Part shown: positions 1 through 9,171 of the stretch, in pieces
Numbering within the stretch: the first letter of the stretch is position 1
How the letters are laid out: every line of letters starts with the position of its first letter
Assembly: GCF_004771005.1 (NCBI RefSeq)
Contig: NZ_RQHV01000062.1
Location: 62,001-126,000, forward strand
Direction: 5' to 3'
DNA: 64,000 nt
From: Leptospira ilyithenensis
GTDB taxonomy: Bacteria > Spirochaetota > Leptospiria > Leptospirales > Leptospiraceae
Notes under the pieces: generated by a model
Databases searched by the model: none
Seen by the model: the letters and a program-made list of their open reading frames with translations, nothing else
Told to the model about the DNA's origin: nothing
Translations under genes and position numbers: made by a program

Positions 1-62
1 TCTTGGATCAAAGTGGAAAAGTATTGGATCAAGTTTCGTTCGAAGTTCGTTAGGGAGATAAG

Positions 63-479
63 GTGGGAAAACCCGTTAAATACAGACACAGTTATTTTCA
101 AAAAGTGGCATGGGGAGAAATGGATGCTTTCGGGCACGTAAACAACGTAACTTATGTTAGATATTTTGAGACTGCTCGTGCGGATTATTTTACAGCGGAA
201 TCTCTTTGGGATTCCCCTCTAAAGCCGGTTAGGTTTGGTCCGGTGTTGACCCATTTGGATATGGACTATCGGAAACAAGTTGTATTTCCCGCCACATTGG
301 AAGTTTCCCTGGAAGTTGACTCTATTTCTTCCCGTGCTTTTACGGTTGTATGTTCCATGTGGAATCAAAACGAAGATTGTGTTCTGACGGGACACGCCGG
401 TTTTATCTGGTTTGATTTTGAACTTCAGAAACCCTCTCAGATTCCCGACGTTTTTCGGGAAAAATTTGGTTCTAAATGA
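63..479 (+). CDS. YbgC/FadM-type acyl-CoA thioesterase (hotdog fold)
   Basis: A 138-residue protein of the 4HBT hotdog family, which hydrolyses acyl-CoA thioesters in the cytoplasm as dimers or tetramers. The family signature is visible near the N-terminus: W17-G-E-M-D21-A-F-G-H-V-N-N, followed by YVRYFETAR. Asp21 would be the catalytic acid/base. Length is normal for the family. The start is GTG at 63, with a purine-rich TAGGGAGATAAG just upstream as ribosome binding site. It lies 22 bp before a membrane phosphatase gene on the same strand, so the two may be co-transcribed. Its acyl substrate cannot be read from the sequence. Confidence 0.85.
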   Translation: MGKPVKYRHSYFQKVAWGEMDAFGHVNNVTYVRYFETARADYFTAESLWDSPLKPVRFGPVLTHLDMDYRKQVVFPATLEVSLEVDSISSRAFTVVCSMWNQNEDCVLTGHAGFIWFDFELQKPSQIPDVFREKFGSK

Positions 480-501
480 AACCGGAGTTGTTTAATATGG
501 A

Positions 502-1794
502 ATGAGCATGAAGCTAAAAAGGAGAGAGTCCGACAAGTTCCAATTGGATCAGGAAGTATTGAAAATCGCGAGGATTTGCCTTGGAGTATTTTCAGCATTT
601 ATTGCTTTTGGAATTTTTGCCCCCACCCAGGAACAAGGTCTCTATGATCCGAAGTGGATTCGAATCGTTCATTCAAGCGTTACATTCGCTTTCTTTCTAT
701 TCTCTTATTTTTCTTTTTTGATTCGCAGATACATCCAATCGATTACGCTCGTATTTTTTTATACGATGAGCACGCATTCTCTTGCTTTGCTCTATTGGAA
801 CTCGCTTTTCGTCGGTTATCTGATCGGTATGGTTATGGTGATCAGTTGTATCGGAGTGAGTTTTGTAAATCGCAGATGGCTTGTAAATTATCTGGTTTCC
901 GTTTCATCCGCCGGAATCCTTGTAGGGATTTATACCGTAGATCCGCAAGTGGATCTTTCTCTTTATATCACATCCATCATCACACCGGCAATCGTATCTT
1001 ATCTCACTTTGAATGTAAGGCTAGGTTCCGTTGCGAAACTAAGAGATTCCGAATTCCAGTTGAAACTTTTTCATGATCGTGTTTCCCGTGACTTGGAACT
1101 TGCCCAGGAAATACAAAATAATCTTGTTACTACGGTTTGGCCGAAGATTGCAGGTATTAAATTTACATCTTTTTTTCGTTCTTTTGAGAAAGTAGGTGGA
1201 GATGCGATCAGTTATAAATTAAGATCCGACGGTAGTATTGCTATTTTTTTTGCCGATGTTTCCGGTCATGGAATTGCATCCGCAATGGTTTCCGCCATGG
1301 CTGTCTTGGCGTTTAACATCCATGCTGTGGAAGAGGAACCGGCGACCTGTTTGAGGGCTATGCATGAGGATTTAAGAAACTTGGTAACAACCAATCATAT
1401 CAGTGCGGTCGTTGTTTATTATTTTCCTGAAACAAAAAAGATCAGTTATTCTTATGCTGGTCATCCTCCACTTTTATATTTGAAAACGGATGGAAAATTT
1501 CAGTTTTTAGAAGGAAGCGGCAGGTTGATTGTATCCATGTTGGAACCCAAGCTTAGAAATTATTCAAGAATTTTGGAAGAAGAGGATAGACTTTTGTTAT
1601 ACTCCGACGGAATGATCGAAGTTTTTGATGAAGAAGGCAGGATTTTCGGAGAAGAAAATCTTGTAAGCAGTATCAAAAACCATTTTGATAAAAAAGGAGA
1701 GACATTGCTAAATGCAGTTTTCGAAGATGTTATGGCCTATTCCAAAGAAGCCGCATCCGACGATATGAGCATGCTTTTACTTGAACTTCAATGA
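502..1794 (+). CDS. Membrane-anchored SpoIIE/RsbU-type PP2C serine phosphatase
   Basis: 430 residues. The first ~170 residues hold about six hydrophobic segments with no extracellular domain of note. After a short linker (residues 180-210, helical, DLELAQEIQNNL) comes a PP2C/SpoIIE phosphatase domain to the C-terminus. Metal-binding motifs are visible: VGGDAISY, FFADVSGHGIASAMV, YAGHPPLLY, and LLYSDGMIE. By family knowledge such proteins dephosphorylate anti-sigma-factor antagonists or similar Ser-phosphoproteins; no partner gene is adjacent. Its TGA overlaps the next gene's ATG (ATGA), so it is translationally coupled to the LptF/G-like permease. A second PP2C gene with GAF domains lies at 36089-38044. 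Confidence 0.85.
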   Translation: MSMKLKRRESDKFQLDQEVLKIARICLGVFSAFIAFGIFAPTQEQGLYDPKWIRIVHSSVTFAFFLFSYFSFLIRRYIQSITLVFFYTMSTHSLALLYWNSLFVGYLIGMVMVISCIGVSFVNRRWLVNYLVSVSSAGILVGIYTVDPQVDLSLYITSIITPAIVSYLTLNVRLGSVAKLRDSEFQLKLFHDRVSRDLELAQEIQNNLVTTVWPKIAGIKFTSFFRSFEKVGGDAISYKLRSDGSIAIFFADVSGHGIASAMVSAMAVLAFNIHAVEEEPATCLRAMHEDLRNLVTTNHISAVVVYYFPETKKISYSYAGHPPLLYLKTDGKFQFLEGSGRLIVSMLEPKLRNYSRILEEEDRLLLYSDGMIEVFDEEGRIFGEENLVSSIKNHFDKKGETLLNAVFEDVMAYSKEAASDDMSMLLLELQ

Positions 1795-2933
1795 CATTAA
1801 ATTTATTTTTAGCACCCTTTGTTTGGTTTAAACGGGAATTCATTCCGTTTCGGATTTTGGATCGTTACCTGTTTTTCGATTTTTTGAAAAACTTTTTAGG
1901 TACTTTGATTCTGCTCACTTCCATGATCATCATTTACGAATTTACCAATAATATGAAGTATCTGGTATCTTCCAAAGTACAACAATCCCATGTGTATTTG
2001 TATATTTTATATTCTGTACCGGGTATGCTTGTGCAAGTCGTATCTCCCGCGCTTATGTTTTCAGTTTGTTTTGTTGTTGGTCAATACAGTGTAAACAAAG
2101 AGTTAGTTGCCATTATGGTAGCGGGAGTTTCTTTTCTCCGTATCATCACTCCGATTTTGTTTTTCGGTTTTTGTATGTGGCTTTTCATGACTTTTTTCCA
2201 ACAGTTTGTCGTGATCCCCGCCAACAAACAGGCGCAAATTCAATTCAGTTATATGGCCAAGGGTGCCAACAAACTGATTGATTTCGTATATCAATTCCAT
2301 GTGAAAGGAAAGAACGGATTCTATTACGTATATTGGATCGATGAAAAGGAAAATACCGTCAAAGGTGGATTCAATTATATCGAAATCTCGGAAGACGGTC
2401 TTCCCGTATTTACAGTCTCTTCTCAGAAGGCAAAATTCATAGAGTCCCCACACCAATGGGTTTTGTATGATGTGGAAGAGGTTAAGTTCAATAAGGATTT
2501 GGAAGTAGTTTCCCGCGAAAATATCCCTGAAAAAACATATCCTTTCCCGGAAGATATAAAATACTTTTCCCGTCCTACCCGTAATCCGGAAGAGATGAAC
2601 TTTTTCGAACTTGCGGAAGAGATCGAATCCAGGATCGGAAAAGGGATTCCTTATCGTGATGTGATTGTGCATAGACATGCCGCCTTTGCGATGCCCTTGA
2701 TGTCTTTTATCGTAGTCGCTTTGGGAGCTCTGGCAGGTGCGATCACCAAACGATCAGCAGGTGTTGCTTCTTTGGGGCTTACGATCGCTGTCGTGCTTTT
2801 ATACTATATTTTATATTCTACAATGAAAACTTTGGCCGAGAACGGAGGGCTTCCCATCTGGTTCGGGATATGGGTCACTCCGGTAATGTTTATTATCTTT
2901 GCCTATGTGTTTTATAAAAAAATGAATATTTGA
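1791..2933 (+). CDS. LptF/LptG (YjgP/YjgQ) family permease
   Basis: 380 residues with the layout of LptF/LptG permeases: N-terminal helices (about residues 30-50, 60-85 and 95-125), a large soluble periplasmic domain (about 140-290) and three C-terminal helices (about 295-375). The start ILDRYLFFDFLKNF is typical (the family begins with '..ryl..e.l..f'). These proteins are the membrane part of the Lpt ABC transporter that extracts LPS from the inner membrane. The start ATG overlaps the stop of the phosphatase gene. Which of LptF or LptG it represents I cannot decide; the partner subunit and LptB are not in the window. Confidence 0.8.
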   Translation: MTLNLFLAPFVWFKREFIPFRILDRYLFFDFLKNFLGTLILLTSMIIIYEFTNNMKYLVSSKVQQSHVYLYILYSVPGMLVQVVSPALMFSVCFVVGQYSVNKELVAIMVAGVSFLRIITPILFFGFCMWLFMTFFQQFVVIPANKQAQIQFSYMAKGANKLIDFVYQFHVKGKNGFYYVYWIDEKENTVKGGFNYIEISEDGLPVFTVSSQKAKFIESPHQWVLYDVEEVKFNKDLEVVSRENIPEKTYPFPEDIKYFSRPTRNPEEMNFFELAEEIESRIGKGIPYRDVIVHRHAAFAMPLMSFIVVALGALAGAITKRSAGVASLGLTIAVVLLYYILYSTMKTLAENGGLPIWFGIWVTPVMFIIFAYVFYKKMNI

Positions 2934-3109
2934 TTCCAATTCGGAAACGATCGGCAATGTTTTGTTATATGTTCGTTATGAAACTCCTATGTAGGCTTTG
3001 AAAAAAGAAGCGTTGGGTTTTGTATTGAATCATCTTCTTTTTAGTGGGACTTCTTTTGGAATTCAAATCATAGAAACGAGCCCGAATTATATCACGGTTT
3101 AGATCCAAG

Positions 3110-3130
3110 CCTCCGGCAAAAACCCGGAGG
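3110..3130 (+). terminator. Possible terminator hairpin after the permease gene
   Basis: CCTCCG (3110-3115) can pair with CGGAGG (3125-3130) across a 9-nt loop; a T-rich stretch (GTTTTCTTTT) follows after a few bases on the plus strand. It lies in the 245-bp interval between the convergent permease and oxidase genes. The T-run is interrupted, so this is a weak candidate. I see nothing else convincing in 2934-3178. Confidence 0.35.
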
Positions 3131-3178
3131 AAAGTTTTCTTTTGCAAACTGAACTAAAGGGAATATATGGTTGGTTTT

Positions 3179-4633
3179 TTAGTCTGTAAGAAAGATCCTC
3201 TTATACAAATCTGTTTGCAAAATCCCCTTCGGATCGTATTTCTTTTTCAAGGTATAAAATTTTTTCAGATTTGCTTTCGGAAAATAACTTTCCATCACTC
3301 TTTTGCGAAGTGTGGAATCTTTTGCAAAATAAAAACGCCCGCCCGCTTTCAAAACTATTTCGTCCATCGCATAACAAAGATCCCATAACTTCTGTTTATT
3401 GGACTTTGTTACCGGAAAATCCATTGCCATTGAGAATCCGTCTACTGCATGGGTGAGCAAAAACGGATCTGGTTTGTGTTTTTTGAATACGGACAAATAG
3501 TTTATGATTCCATAAGATTGGCCCAGAGAAAAGATTTTTTTCATCGCTTCTTTTGCAGTCTCTTTCGGAATGAATACCTGGTATTGAATCATTGCCCCCG
3601 GTTTATAAACAAATTTCCAGTTGGGAACATAGTCCAATAAAAATGCATACTCTGCATGACCTTGGAGATAAGGTTTGTTATTTACGAGAATGCTCGCAAC
3701 ATACTTTGCAAAATTGATAAGTCGCATCCCCAAATTGAAACTGAAAGGCCTCATCAGAATCCACATCCATTTTTTAGGAATGATTCCGAAAAGCCGTGTA
3801 GGAAGATGTTGCTTGTCCAAACGGCAGTTATCCGGAAAATCGGAATCTTCCCCCTCGCTTAGATTGACTGCTTTGTGGACTTGTCCACGGCCCATGGCGG
3901 CACCGCTTGCAAAAGCATCGATCCAACCCACCAGATAGTCCGAAGATTTGTATTCTTTTTCAAAATAATCGAAAAGTTCATCGAAATTTTTTACAAGTAC
4001 GGGGAATATTCGCATCTTGCCGGAATAGATAGGTTTCATTTTGATCTGAACCGTTAGAAAACAACCTAACATTCCAAAGCCGGAAATGGCGGAATAGAAC
4101 AAATCCGAATTTGTTTTTGGCGAACATTTTAAAATCTCACCTTTTGCCGTGAGGAATGTGAATTCCTTTACATGTTCGCCGATTGTACCTACTTTGAAAT
4201 TGTTCTTTCCATGAATGTTCATGGAAAGTGCTCCGCCGACGGTAGGCATCATCGTTCCGGAAACAACCGGCGGCCAAAAACCTTTTCCAATTCCCGTTTC
4301 CCAGAGGTCTTTGATTCTTGCACCGGATTGAACTGTAATGATTCCCGTTTTCGTATCGAAATTCAATACTTTGTTGAACTCGGTCAAATCCAAAACAATT
4401 CCTTCGCTGTTGATGGAGGCGTCTCCGTAACTGCATCCTCCTCCCCTTAATGCGATCTTGGTTCCGTTGAGATTTGCATTTTGAAAAATACTTTGAATTT
4501 CTTCTACTGTTGTCGGTCGCAAAACAGAGCTTAACGAATATTTGTTCATTCCCCAAGCCTCCACCTTTTCTGGCTTGGGCAGTTCGATTTTCAGAGGAGA
4601 TGTTTTTGTTTTGGAAACTTTTTTTGCGACCAT
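3179..4633 (-). CDS. DprE1-like FAD-linked oxidase
   Basis: 484 residues. The N-terminal half is a VAO/PCMH-type FAD-binding domain: RGGGCSYGD near residue 65, a [22 protein letters not shown] block near residue 130, then GTIGEHV and FLTAKGE. The IHGKN/HV/LTAxGE series matches mycobacterial DprE1 more closely than lactone oxidases, as I recall that sequence. DprE1 oxidises decaprenylphosphoryl-ribose at C2' as the first half of its epimerisation to the arabinose form. The gene starts one base after the stop of a short-chain dehydrogenase, the arrangement expected of dprE2-dprE1. The substrate in a spirochete is inference. The family also includes sugar-lactone oxidases, which is the main alternative. 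Confidence 0.75.
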   Translation of the reverse strand: MVAKKVSKTKTSPLKIELPKPEKVEAWGMNKYSLSSVLRPTTVEEIQSIFQNANLNGTKIALRGGGCSYGDASINSEGIVLDLTEFNKVLNFDTKTGIITVQSGARIKDLWETGIGKGFWPPVVSGTMMPTVGGALSMNIHGKNNFKVGTIGEHVKEFTFLTAKGEILKCSPKTNSDLFYSAISGFGMLGCFLTVQIKMKPIYSGKMRIFPVLVKNFDELFDYFEKEYKSSDYLVGWIDAFASGAAMGRGQVHKAVNLSEGEDSDFPDNCRLDKQHLPTRLFGIIPKKWMWILMRPFSFNLGMRLINFAKYVASILVNNKPYLQGHAEYAFLLDYVPNWKFVYKPGAMIQYQVFIPKETAKEAMKKIFSLGQSYGIINYLSVFKKHKPDPFLLTHAVDGFSMAMDFPVTKSNKQKLWDLCYAMDEIVLKAGGRFYFAKDSTLRKRVMESYFPKANLKKFYTLKKKYDPKGILQTDLYKRIFLTD

Positions 4634-4634
4634 A

Positions 4635-5387
4635 TCAGATACTCAATTTTTTAAATATGAAATTGGGGATATTAACAATAATAAGAGCAACCAATTTCCA
4701 GATTCCCGGCACGAAGGCTTCGTCTTTGCCCTTGGCAACTATCTTTAGAATTTGTTCTGCTGCTTCCTCGGAGGTGATTGCTTTCAGTAGTCCTTTTTCG
4801 GGAAGATCCAAACCTTCAGTCATCTCCGTTTTTACAAATCCAGGTTTAATCGTTGTTACTTGAACATTTTTTTCGGCAAGCCTGTTTCTCAGAGCTTCCA
4901 GGTAAGTATTGAGTGCCGCCTTTGATGTGTTATAGACTGGTGCTCCTTTTCTACCCCTTTCCCCGGCGATGGAAGAAATCCCTACGATTTTACCTTTGCC
5001 CTGTTTTGCGAAGTAAGTAGCGATCGGATTGATATAGGCAACGGCTCCGAGTGTATTTACGTTTAGCATCTGCAAATCTTTTGCAATATTGTATTCGTCG
5101 GATGCGACTGCAGGCATAACTCCCGAAGCGTAATATACTTCATCCAACCCGCCTAGTTCTCCTATCGCTTTCGCAACTGTTTTTTCCGCAGAAGCGAATT
5201 GAGTTACATCCGCTACGACCAGGATGGCGGGTTTCGTTTGCCCTTTTTTGTTCCATTTGGAAGCGATTGCCTTCAATTCTTTTTCCCTTCTGGCAACGAG
5301 AACCACTTCCGATCCGTTCTTCAATTCAGCCTCTGCAATGGCTTTTCCGATCCCGCTTGATGCACCGATTACGATTATTTTTTTCAC
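4635..5387 (-). CDS. Short-chain dehydrogenase, DprE2-like partner
   Basis: 250-residue classical SDR. The cofactor motif GASSGIGKA is at residues 6-14. The catalytic region [21 protein letters not shown] carries the Ser and the YxxxK pair near residue 153. A hydrophobic C-terminal tail (residues ~232-250) may contact the membrane. It is the first gene of a two-gene minus-strand operon with the DprE1-like oxidase. In the DprE1/DprE2 pathway the SDR reduces the keto intermediate to complete the epimerisation; that role here rests on the pairing and on the partner's motifs. Other SDR roles remain possible. Confidence 0.75.
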   Translation of the reverse strand: MKKIIVIGASSGIGKAIAEAELKNGSEVVLVARREKELKAIASKWNKKGQTKPAILVVADVTQFASAEKTVAKAIGELGGLDEVYYASGVMPAVASDEYNIAKDLQMLNVNTLGAVAYINPIATYFAKQGKGKIVGISSIAGERGRKGAPVYNTSKAALNTYLEALRNRLAEKNVQVTTIKPGFVKTEMTEGLDLPEKGLLKAITSEEAAEQILKIVAKGKDEAFVPGIWKLVALIIVNIPNFIFKKLSI

Positions 5388-5442
5388 TATGGCTCCTATT
5401 TTTTGGTTTTAGGGAATCTGGCAAGTTCATTCAATAGGGGAA

Positions 5443-5943
5443 GTGTCTGTAAACCAACGAATCCTAGTGGATGGGATGAATTTGATCTACAAATTCCCCG
5501 ATTTGGCCTTTTATTTGGTCGATTACCGGTTGAATGAAGCAAGGGAAGGGCTTTTGGCATATCTATGGCAGTTTTACAAGGAAGAAAAGAGCTGCCAGGT
5601 CCTCGTATTTTTCGACGGCAAAAAGGAGCTTCTTTCGGATTGTTACTCGGAAGATTATGAAGGAATGTCGGTTCATTACAGTCATGACCAGAAAGCGGAC
5701 GATTTGATTATAGGTTATTTGAAACAAGCGCCGATTCCTTCTCATTGTTTGGTGGTAACATCCGACAAAGAGATCGTTAATTTTGCCCGAAGGATCAGAG
5801 CCAAACGTAAAACTTCGGAAGAGTTTTACAAAGATTGGTTGGCCTCTCTCGAAGCCAAGGAAGAAGCTGAAATAGACGAAGTTAAAGAAGGCTTGACAGC
5901 GACCAAAGACCAAGATTACTGGGAAAAACAATTTTTAGCATAA
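5443..5943 (+). CDS. NYN/YacP-type PIN-like nuclease domain protein
   Basis: 166 residues. Conserved acidic motifs of the NYN fold are visible: LVDGMNLIYKF at the start, VLVFFDGKK mid-protein, KADDLIIGYL, and VVTSDKEIVNFARR near residue 110, followed by a charged helical tail. YacP-type members (Rae1 in Bacillus) cleave mRNA on the ribosome; the exact target here is unknown. The start is GTG at 5443, with AGGGG closely upstream. It is divergent from the SDR gene (55 bp between starts) and only 7 bp upstream of the MBOAT gene, so probably in an operon with it. Confidence 0.7.
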   Translation: MSVNQRILVDGMNLIYKFPDLAFYLVDYRLNEAREGLLAYLWQFYKEEKSCQVLVFFDGKKELLSDCYSEDYEGMSVHYSHDQKADDLIIGYLKQAPIPSHCLVVTSDKEIVNFARRIRAKRKTSEEFYKDWLASLEAKEEAEIDEVKEGLTATKDQDYWEKQFLA

Positions 5944-5950
5944 CTATTCC

Positions 5951-7429
5951 ATGTTGTTTAACTCAATCCCATTCTTGATTTTTTTCGCCGTCGTGTATCT
6001 TTTTTACTGGGGACTCCCTCGTTCTTATAGAAAACCGTTTCTATTATTATCCGGTATTTCCTTTTACGCTTATTTTTCTCCTCTCTTCACAATTCATTTT
6101 TTATCAGTCATCGCGCTGAATTATTTTTTATATACTCAGATCCGCAAAACAAAGAGTAAACGGATTTTGTCCCTTTCCGTCAGCTTTAATTTGCTCAATT
6201 TGGGATTTTTCAAATATTTTTATTTTTTTAACCGTTTCCTCGCGGACGTGACAGGTTATCCGTTCTTTGAAGAAGTTCCGAATCTAGTCCATATTGTACT
6301 TCCTCTCGCTATCAGCTTTTATTCCTTTCAAGTGATTGCTGCGGCAGTCGATACTTACCGTGATCCTTCCAAACCTTCGGTGAGTGCATTTGATTATTTT
6401 TTATTCGTCGCATTTTTTCCCGTTCTGATAGCGGGACCGATTATGAGAATGACGGATTTTTTTCCCAATCTGGAAAAGTTGAATCCGGACAAAGAAAAAA
6501 TGTATCGAGCTTCCTATCTTCTGATGTCGGGTCTCATCAAAAAGGTGTTAGTTGCAGATCCGATGTCCACTACGATCTCGCCCATTTTCAGTAGTCCGTC
6601 CAATTACGATTCTTTTTCTCTCATTATGGCCGGAGTTTGTTATTCCATCCAGGTATACTGTGATTTTTCCGGACTAACGGATATGGCGCGTTCCATTGCA
6701 TTGTATTTGGGTTTTGAAATTCCTGAAAACTTTACCGGTCCTTTCTTTTCCCTTTCGGGAAGGGAACTTTGGAGGAGATGGCATATCACTCTTTCCTTTT
6801 GGCTTCGTGATTATATTTACTTTCCGTTAGGCGGTTCTCGGTTGGGCGAGTTCAGAACCTATCTCAATCTGATCATCATTATGACATTGGGCGGGTTCTG
6901 GCACGGAGCGGATTATACTTTTATCTGCTGGGGATTTTATTGGGGAGTGATCCTGGCCGGAGAAAAATTTCTCGAGGATCGTCTGGGATGGAAACTCACT
7001 CCTGCAAAAAACGAAGTCCTTATCGTTTTGAAAGCTCTGATTGTTTTTATGTTGTTTTCCATCAGCGGTCTTATGTTTCGATCAAATAGCGCGAGTTTGA
7101 TGGTTGATCTGTTTGCCGGTATCTTCACTCATCTTCCTTCTTCTTTGGAATCTTTGGTCGGATCGGATTCGAATTCCTGGCTTGTGGGAGCCACTTCCTT
7201 ATTCGGGAACGGATCACTCTATTCTTTTTCCCATATAGAAAACCTGGAAAGGGTGAGCTATATGGCTGTGGTATTGTTATTGTTTCATCATTTTCAATAC
7301 TTTCCGGAGTATTGGAGCAAGTATAGAAAATACGATGCTTATCTCGCGCCTATCATCGGAGTCTTCACTATTTTTATGTTAGCGACTCTTTCCCAAGACG
7401 GCGGCGATTTCATTTATTATAAATTTTAA
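5951..7429 (+). CDS. MBOAT family membrane O-acyltransferase (AlgI-like)
   Basis: 492 residues with about a dozen hydrophobic helices. Family hallmarks: the N-terminal LFNSIPFLIFFAVVY, the central SGRELWRRWHITLSFWLRDY with WRRWH, and LGGFWHGADYTFICWG, in which the His near residue 318 is the presumed catalytic residue. AlgI-type MBOATs pass acyl groups across the inner membrane to surface glycans such as alginate or teichoic-acid-like polymers. The next gene, 11 bp downstream, encodes a membrane-anchored SGNH-like protein, the usual partner that completes acylation on the periplasmic side. The glycan acceptor is unknown. Confidence 0.88.
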   Translation: MLFNSIPFLIFFAVVYLFYWGLPRSYRKPFLLLSGISFYAYFSPLFTIHFLSVIALNYFLYTQIRKTKSKRILSLSVSFNLLNLGFFKYFYFFNRFLADVTGYPFFEEVPNLVHIVLPLAISFYSFQVIAAAVDTYRDPSKPSVSAFDYFLFVAFFPVLIAGPIMRMTDFFPNLEKLNPDKEKMYRASYLLMSGLIKKVLVADPMSTTISPIFSSPSNYDSFSLIMAGVCYSIQVYCDFSGLTDMARSIALYLGFEIPENFTGPFFSLSGRELWRRWHITLSFWLRDYIYFPLGGSRLGEFRTYLNLIIIMTLGGFWHGADYTFICWGFYWGVILAGEKFLEDRLGWKLTPAKNEVLIVLKALIVFMLFSISGLMFRSNSASLMVDLFAGIFTHLPSSLESLVGSDSNSWLVGATSLFGNGSLYSFSHIENLERVSYMAVVLLLFHHFQYFPEYWSKYRKYDAYLAPIIGVFTIFMLATLSQDGGDFIYYKF

Positions 7430-7440
7430 CAGGGACAAAT

Positions 7441-8526
7441 ATGGATTTATTCAAACATAAGTTTTTACTGATTCCTTTTTTGGCAATCGCCCTGACATTC
7501 GCATTGGACAAATTGATCCTGTTGGAAAATGTTCATACTTATTTTTCCAAATCACTTTCGGACATTAACTACATTCAAAAAAACGATTTGTACAAGTCTT
7601 TGAAAGATTATCTCAAACTTGAGAAACGGGACAAGGTTCTGGTTTATTTCGGAAACTCAAGAGCTCTATTATTTGATAATTCTTACATTCAGAAAAAATA
7701 TCCCGGTTGGATCATGTTCAATTTTTCCGTGCCTGGTGGAAAATCGGATTATACATTACAGTGGATGGAAAAGTTCGAATCGGACGGGGTGAAGCCTGAT
7801 TTTTTTCTATTCGATCATTCCGTAGAACTTTATAATTCCGCAGCAACTCTGAAAGTAGATGAAACTCTTACCAACGGTTTGGACGTGTCTTTTGTGCTTC
7901 GTCATATGAATTTATTTACTACCGACGAGGTTTCCACGCTGATCGCAAAACGAATGTTCAGGACTTATCAATACAGACCGAAACTGGAAACAATCATTGC
8001 CCGTGCGAAAAACAAAAAATCGTTTTTATACCCTTATCGCGAACTTCGTGATAATCTATTCAGTCGTTTGGAAAAAGGGAAGGGGTCGGCCATTACTCCC
8101 GGAACTCATGAAGCGATTCTGTCGGACGAGCTTCTCAAAAAATCTGCGTTAGGTGACTTTCATTCTTATCTGGTTCCGTTTCGCTTTTCTGCAAATACTT
8201 TAACCTTTATAGACAAATCAATTGATATTGCGTATCGGCTCGGGGTAAAATCTGCAGTGGTCTGGGTGCGTTTGTCCGTACCTTATCTGGATCATATTCG
8301 TCATAAGGAAGTCGGTTTGGAAGACGGGGAAAAAGGTACTGTCTATGAAGATTGGATGCCCAGGATGTCTGCTTTCCACAAAACTAAAAACATTCCTTTT
8401 TGGAATATGAACGATGATCCGAATTATACTTGTGATGCTTTTAGCGATGCGGGACATATGTCTCCGTCTTGTTATCCTGCCTATACGGATTATATTATGA
8501 ACAAACTGATTTCATTCGTTCCGTAA
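7441..8526 (+). CDS. Membrane-anchored SGNH-like partner of the MBOAT
   Basis: 361 residues. It has an N-terminal signal anchor (residues 6-25, LLIPFLAIALTFALDKLIL), then a periplasmic domain with YFGNSRALLFD near residue 75, which resembles the GxSR block of SGNH-type acyl-transfer partners. Near the C-terminus there is DAGHMSPSCYPAY, with D and H placed as in an SGNH block V. Its position right after an AlgI-type MBOAT supports a periplasmic acyl-transfer or esterase role. It resembles the Leptospira DUF1574-type proteins as I remember them, which I cannot verify. Its 3' end overlaps the convergent gene at 8512 by 15 bp. Confidence 0.65.
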   Translation: MDLFKHKFLLIPFLAIALTFALDKLILLENVHTYFSKSLSDINYIQKNDLYKSLKDYLKLEKRDKVLVYFGNSRALLFDNSYIQKKYPGWIMFNFSVPGGKSDYTLQWMEKFESDGVKPDFFLFDHSVELYNSAATLKVDETLTNGLDVSFVLRHMNLFTTDEVSTLIAKRMFRTYQYRPKLETIIARAKNKKSFLYPYRELRDNLFSRLEKGKGSAITPGTHEAILSDELLKKSALGDFHSYLVPFRFSANTLTFIDKSIDIAYRLGVKSAVVWVRLSVPYLDHIRHKEVGLEDGEKGTVYEDWMPRMSAFHKTKNIPFWNMNDDPNYTCDAFSDAGHMSPSCYPAYTDYIMNKLISFVP

Positions 8527-9144
8527 AGGAGTACGGATGAATTCCACTCTGTTTTGCAAATCGTTCGGTGAGAGTTTTTCCGGTTCCGTAGGGTTTTGTT
8601 TTTGTGCCGGATTCGGCACGGCAGGTTTGTTTGTGTTTTCTTTATCCACCGAATACCCGAAATAATATCCGTGAATCACTTCCACAACTGCAATCGCATG
8701 GGAAGAATTTAAATTTCTGATTTCAATGACGACTTCGTCCGGAGGGGCGAGGATCTCGAATACCCATTGGTTTTCTCCGGTGATTTTTTCTTTACGGAGT
8801 ATAGGCGCCACTTCTTCAGGACCATTCCCACTAAATACTGTTAGTTGCCACTCTTTGAGAGTTCCGTCACCCGCGATGCCGATTCCTAAGGATTGAGGAG
8901 CTGCTTCCGAAGCTTTTAAATCGAAACGAATCGCACCGCCTTTGTTGATCGCACCATAAAGTCTTTTTTTAGAAAGAGTCGGATAGAGTGCCAGATCCTG
9001 CAATCTTGCAGTTACTTCTTTAACATTCATGCTCAAAGAGGAACCCGGTGGTTCCGCATTCAATGTCCCTAGTAAGAGTAAACTGAAAACCAGAAGATAA
9101 AAAAAAGCATTTACAAACATATCTTTCATAGGACTCGAATTCAT
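8512..9144 (-). CDS. Exported protein of unknown function, end of cyclase/FecR cluster
   Basis: 210 residues. An N-terminal signal sequence (about residues 10-30, AFFYLLVFSLLLLGTLNAE) is followed by a beta-rich domain and a proline/asparagine-rich tail (residues ~165-195). I recognise no family. It is the last of four minus-strand genes beginning with the cyclase at 13928, 27 bp after the preceding gene. An in-frame Met at residue 6 is an alternative start. The central region (GAIRFDLKASEAAPQSLGI, WQLTVFSGNG, VVIEIRNLNSSHAI) reads like a carbohydrate-binding-type beta sandwich, but that is a guess. Confidence 0.6.
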   Translation of the reverse strand: MNSSPMKDMFVNAFFYLLVFSLLLLGTLNAEPPGSSLSMNVKEVTARLQDLALYPTLSKKRLYGAINKGGAIRFDLKASEAAPQSLGIGIAGDGTLKEWQLTVFSGNGPEEVAPILRKEKITGENQWVFEILAPPDEVVIEIRNLNSSHAIAVVEVIHGYYFGYSVDKENTNKPAVPNPAQKQNPTEPEKLSPNDLQNRVEFIRTPLRNE

Positions 9145-9171
9145 ATATTTTATTATATCACGAATATCCCT

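Noticed and set aside
2965..3147. A 60-codon minus-strand frame between the permease and the oxidase
   Set aside because: No recognisable domain, no ribosome binding site, low-complexity residue content; it overlaps a hairpin and is best taken as non-coding.
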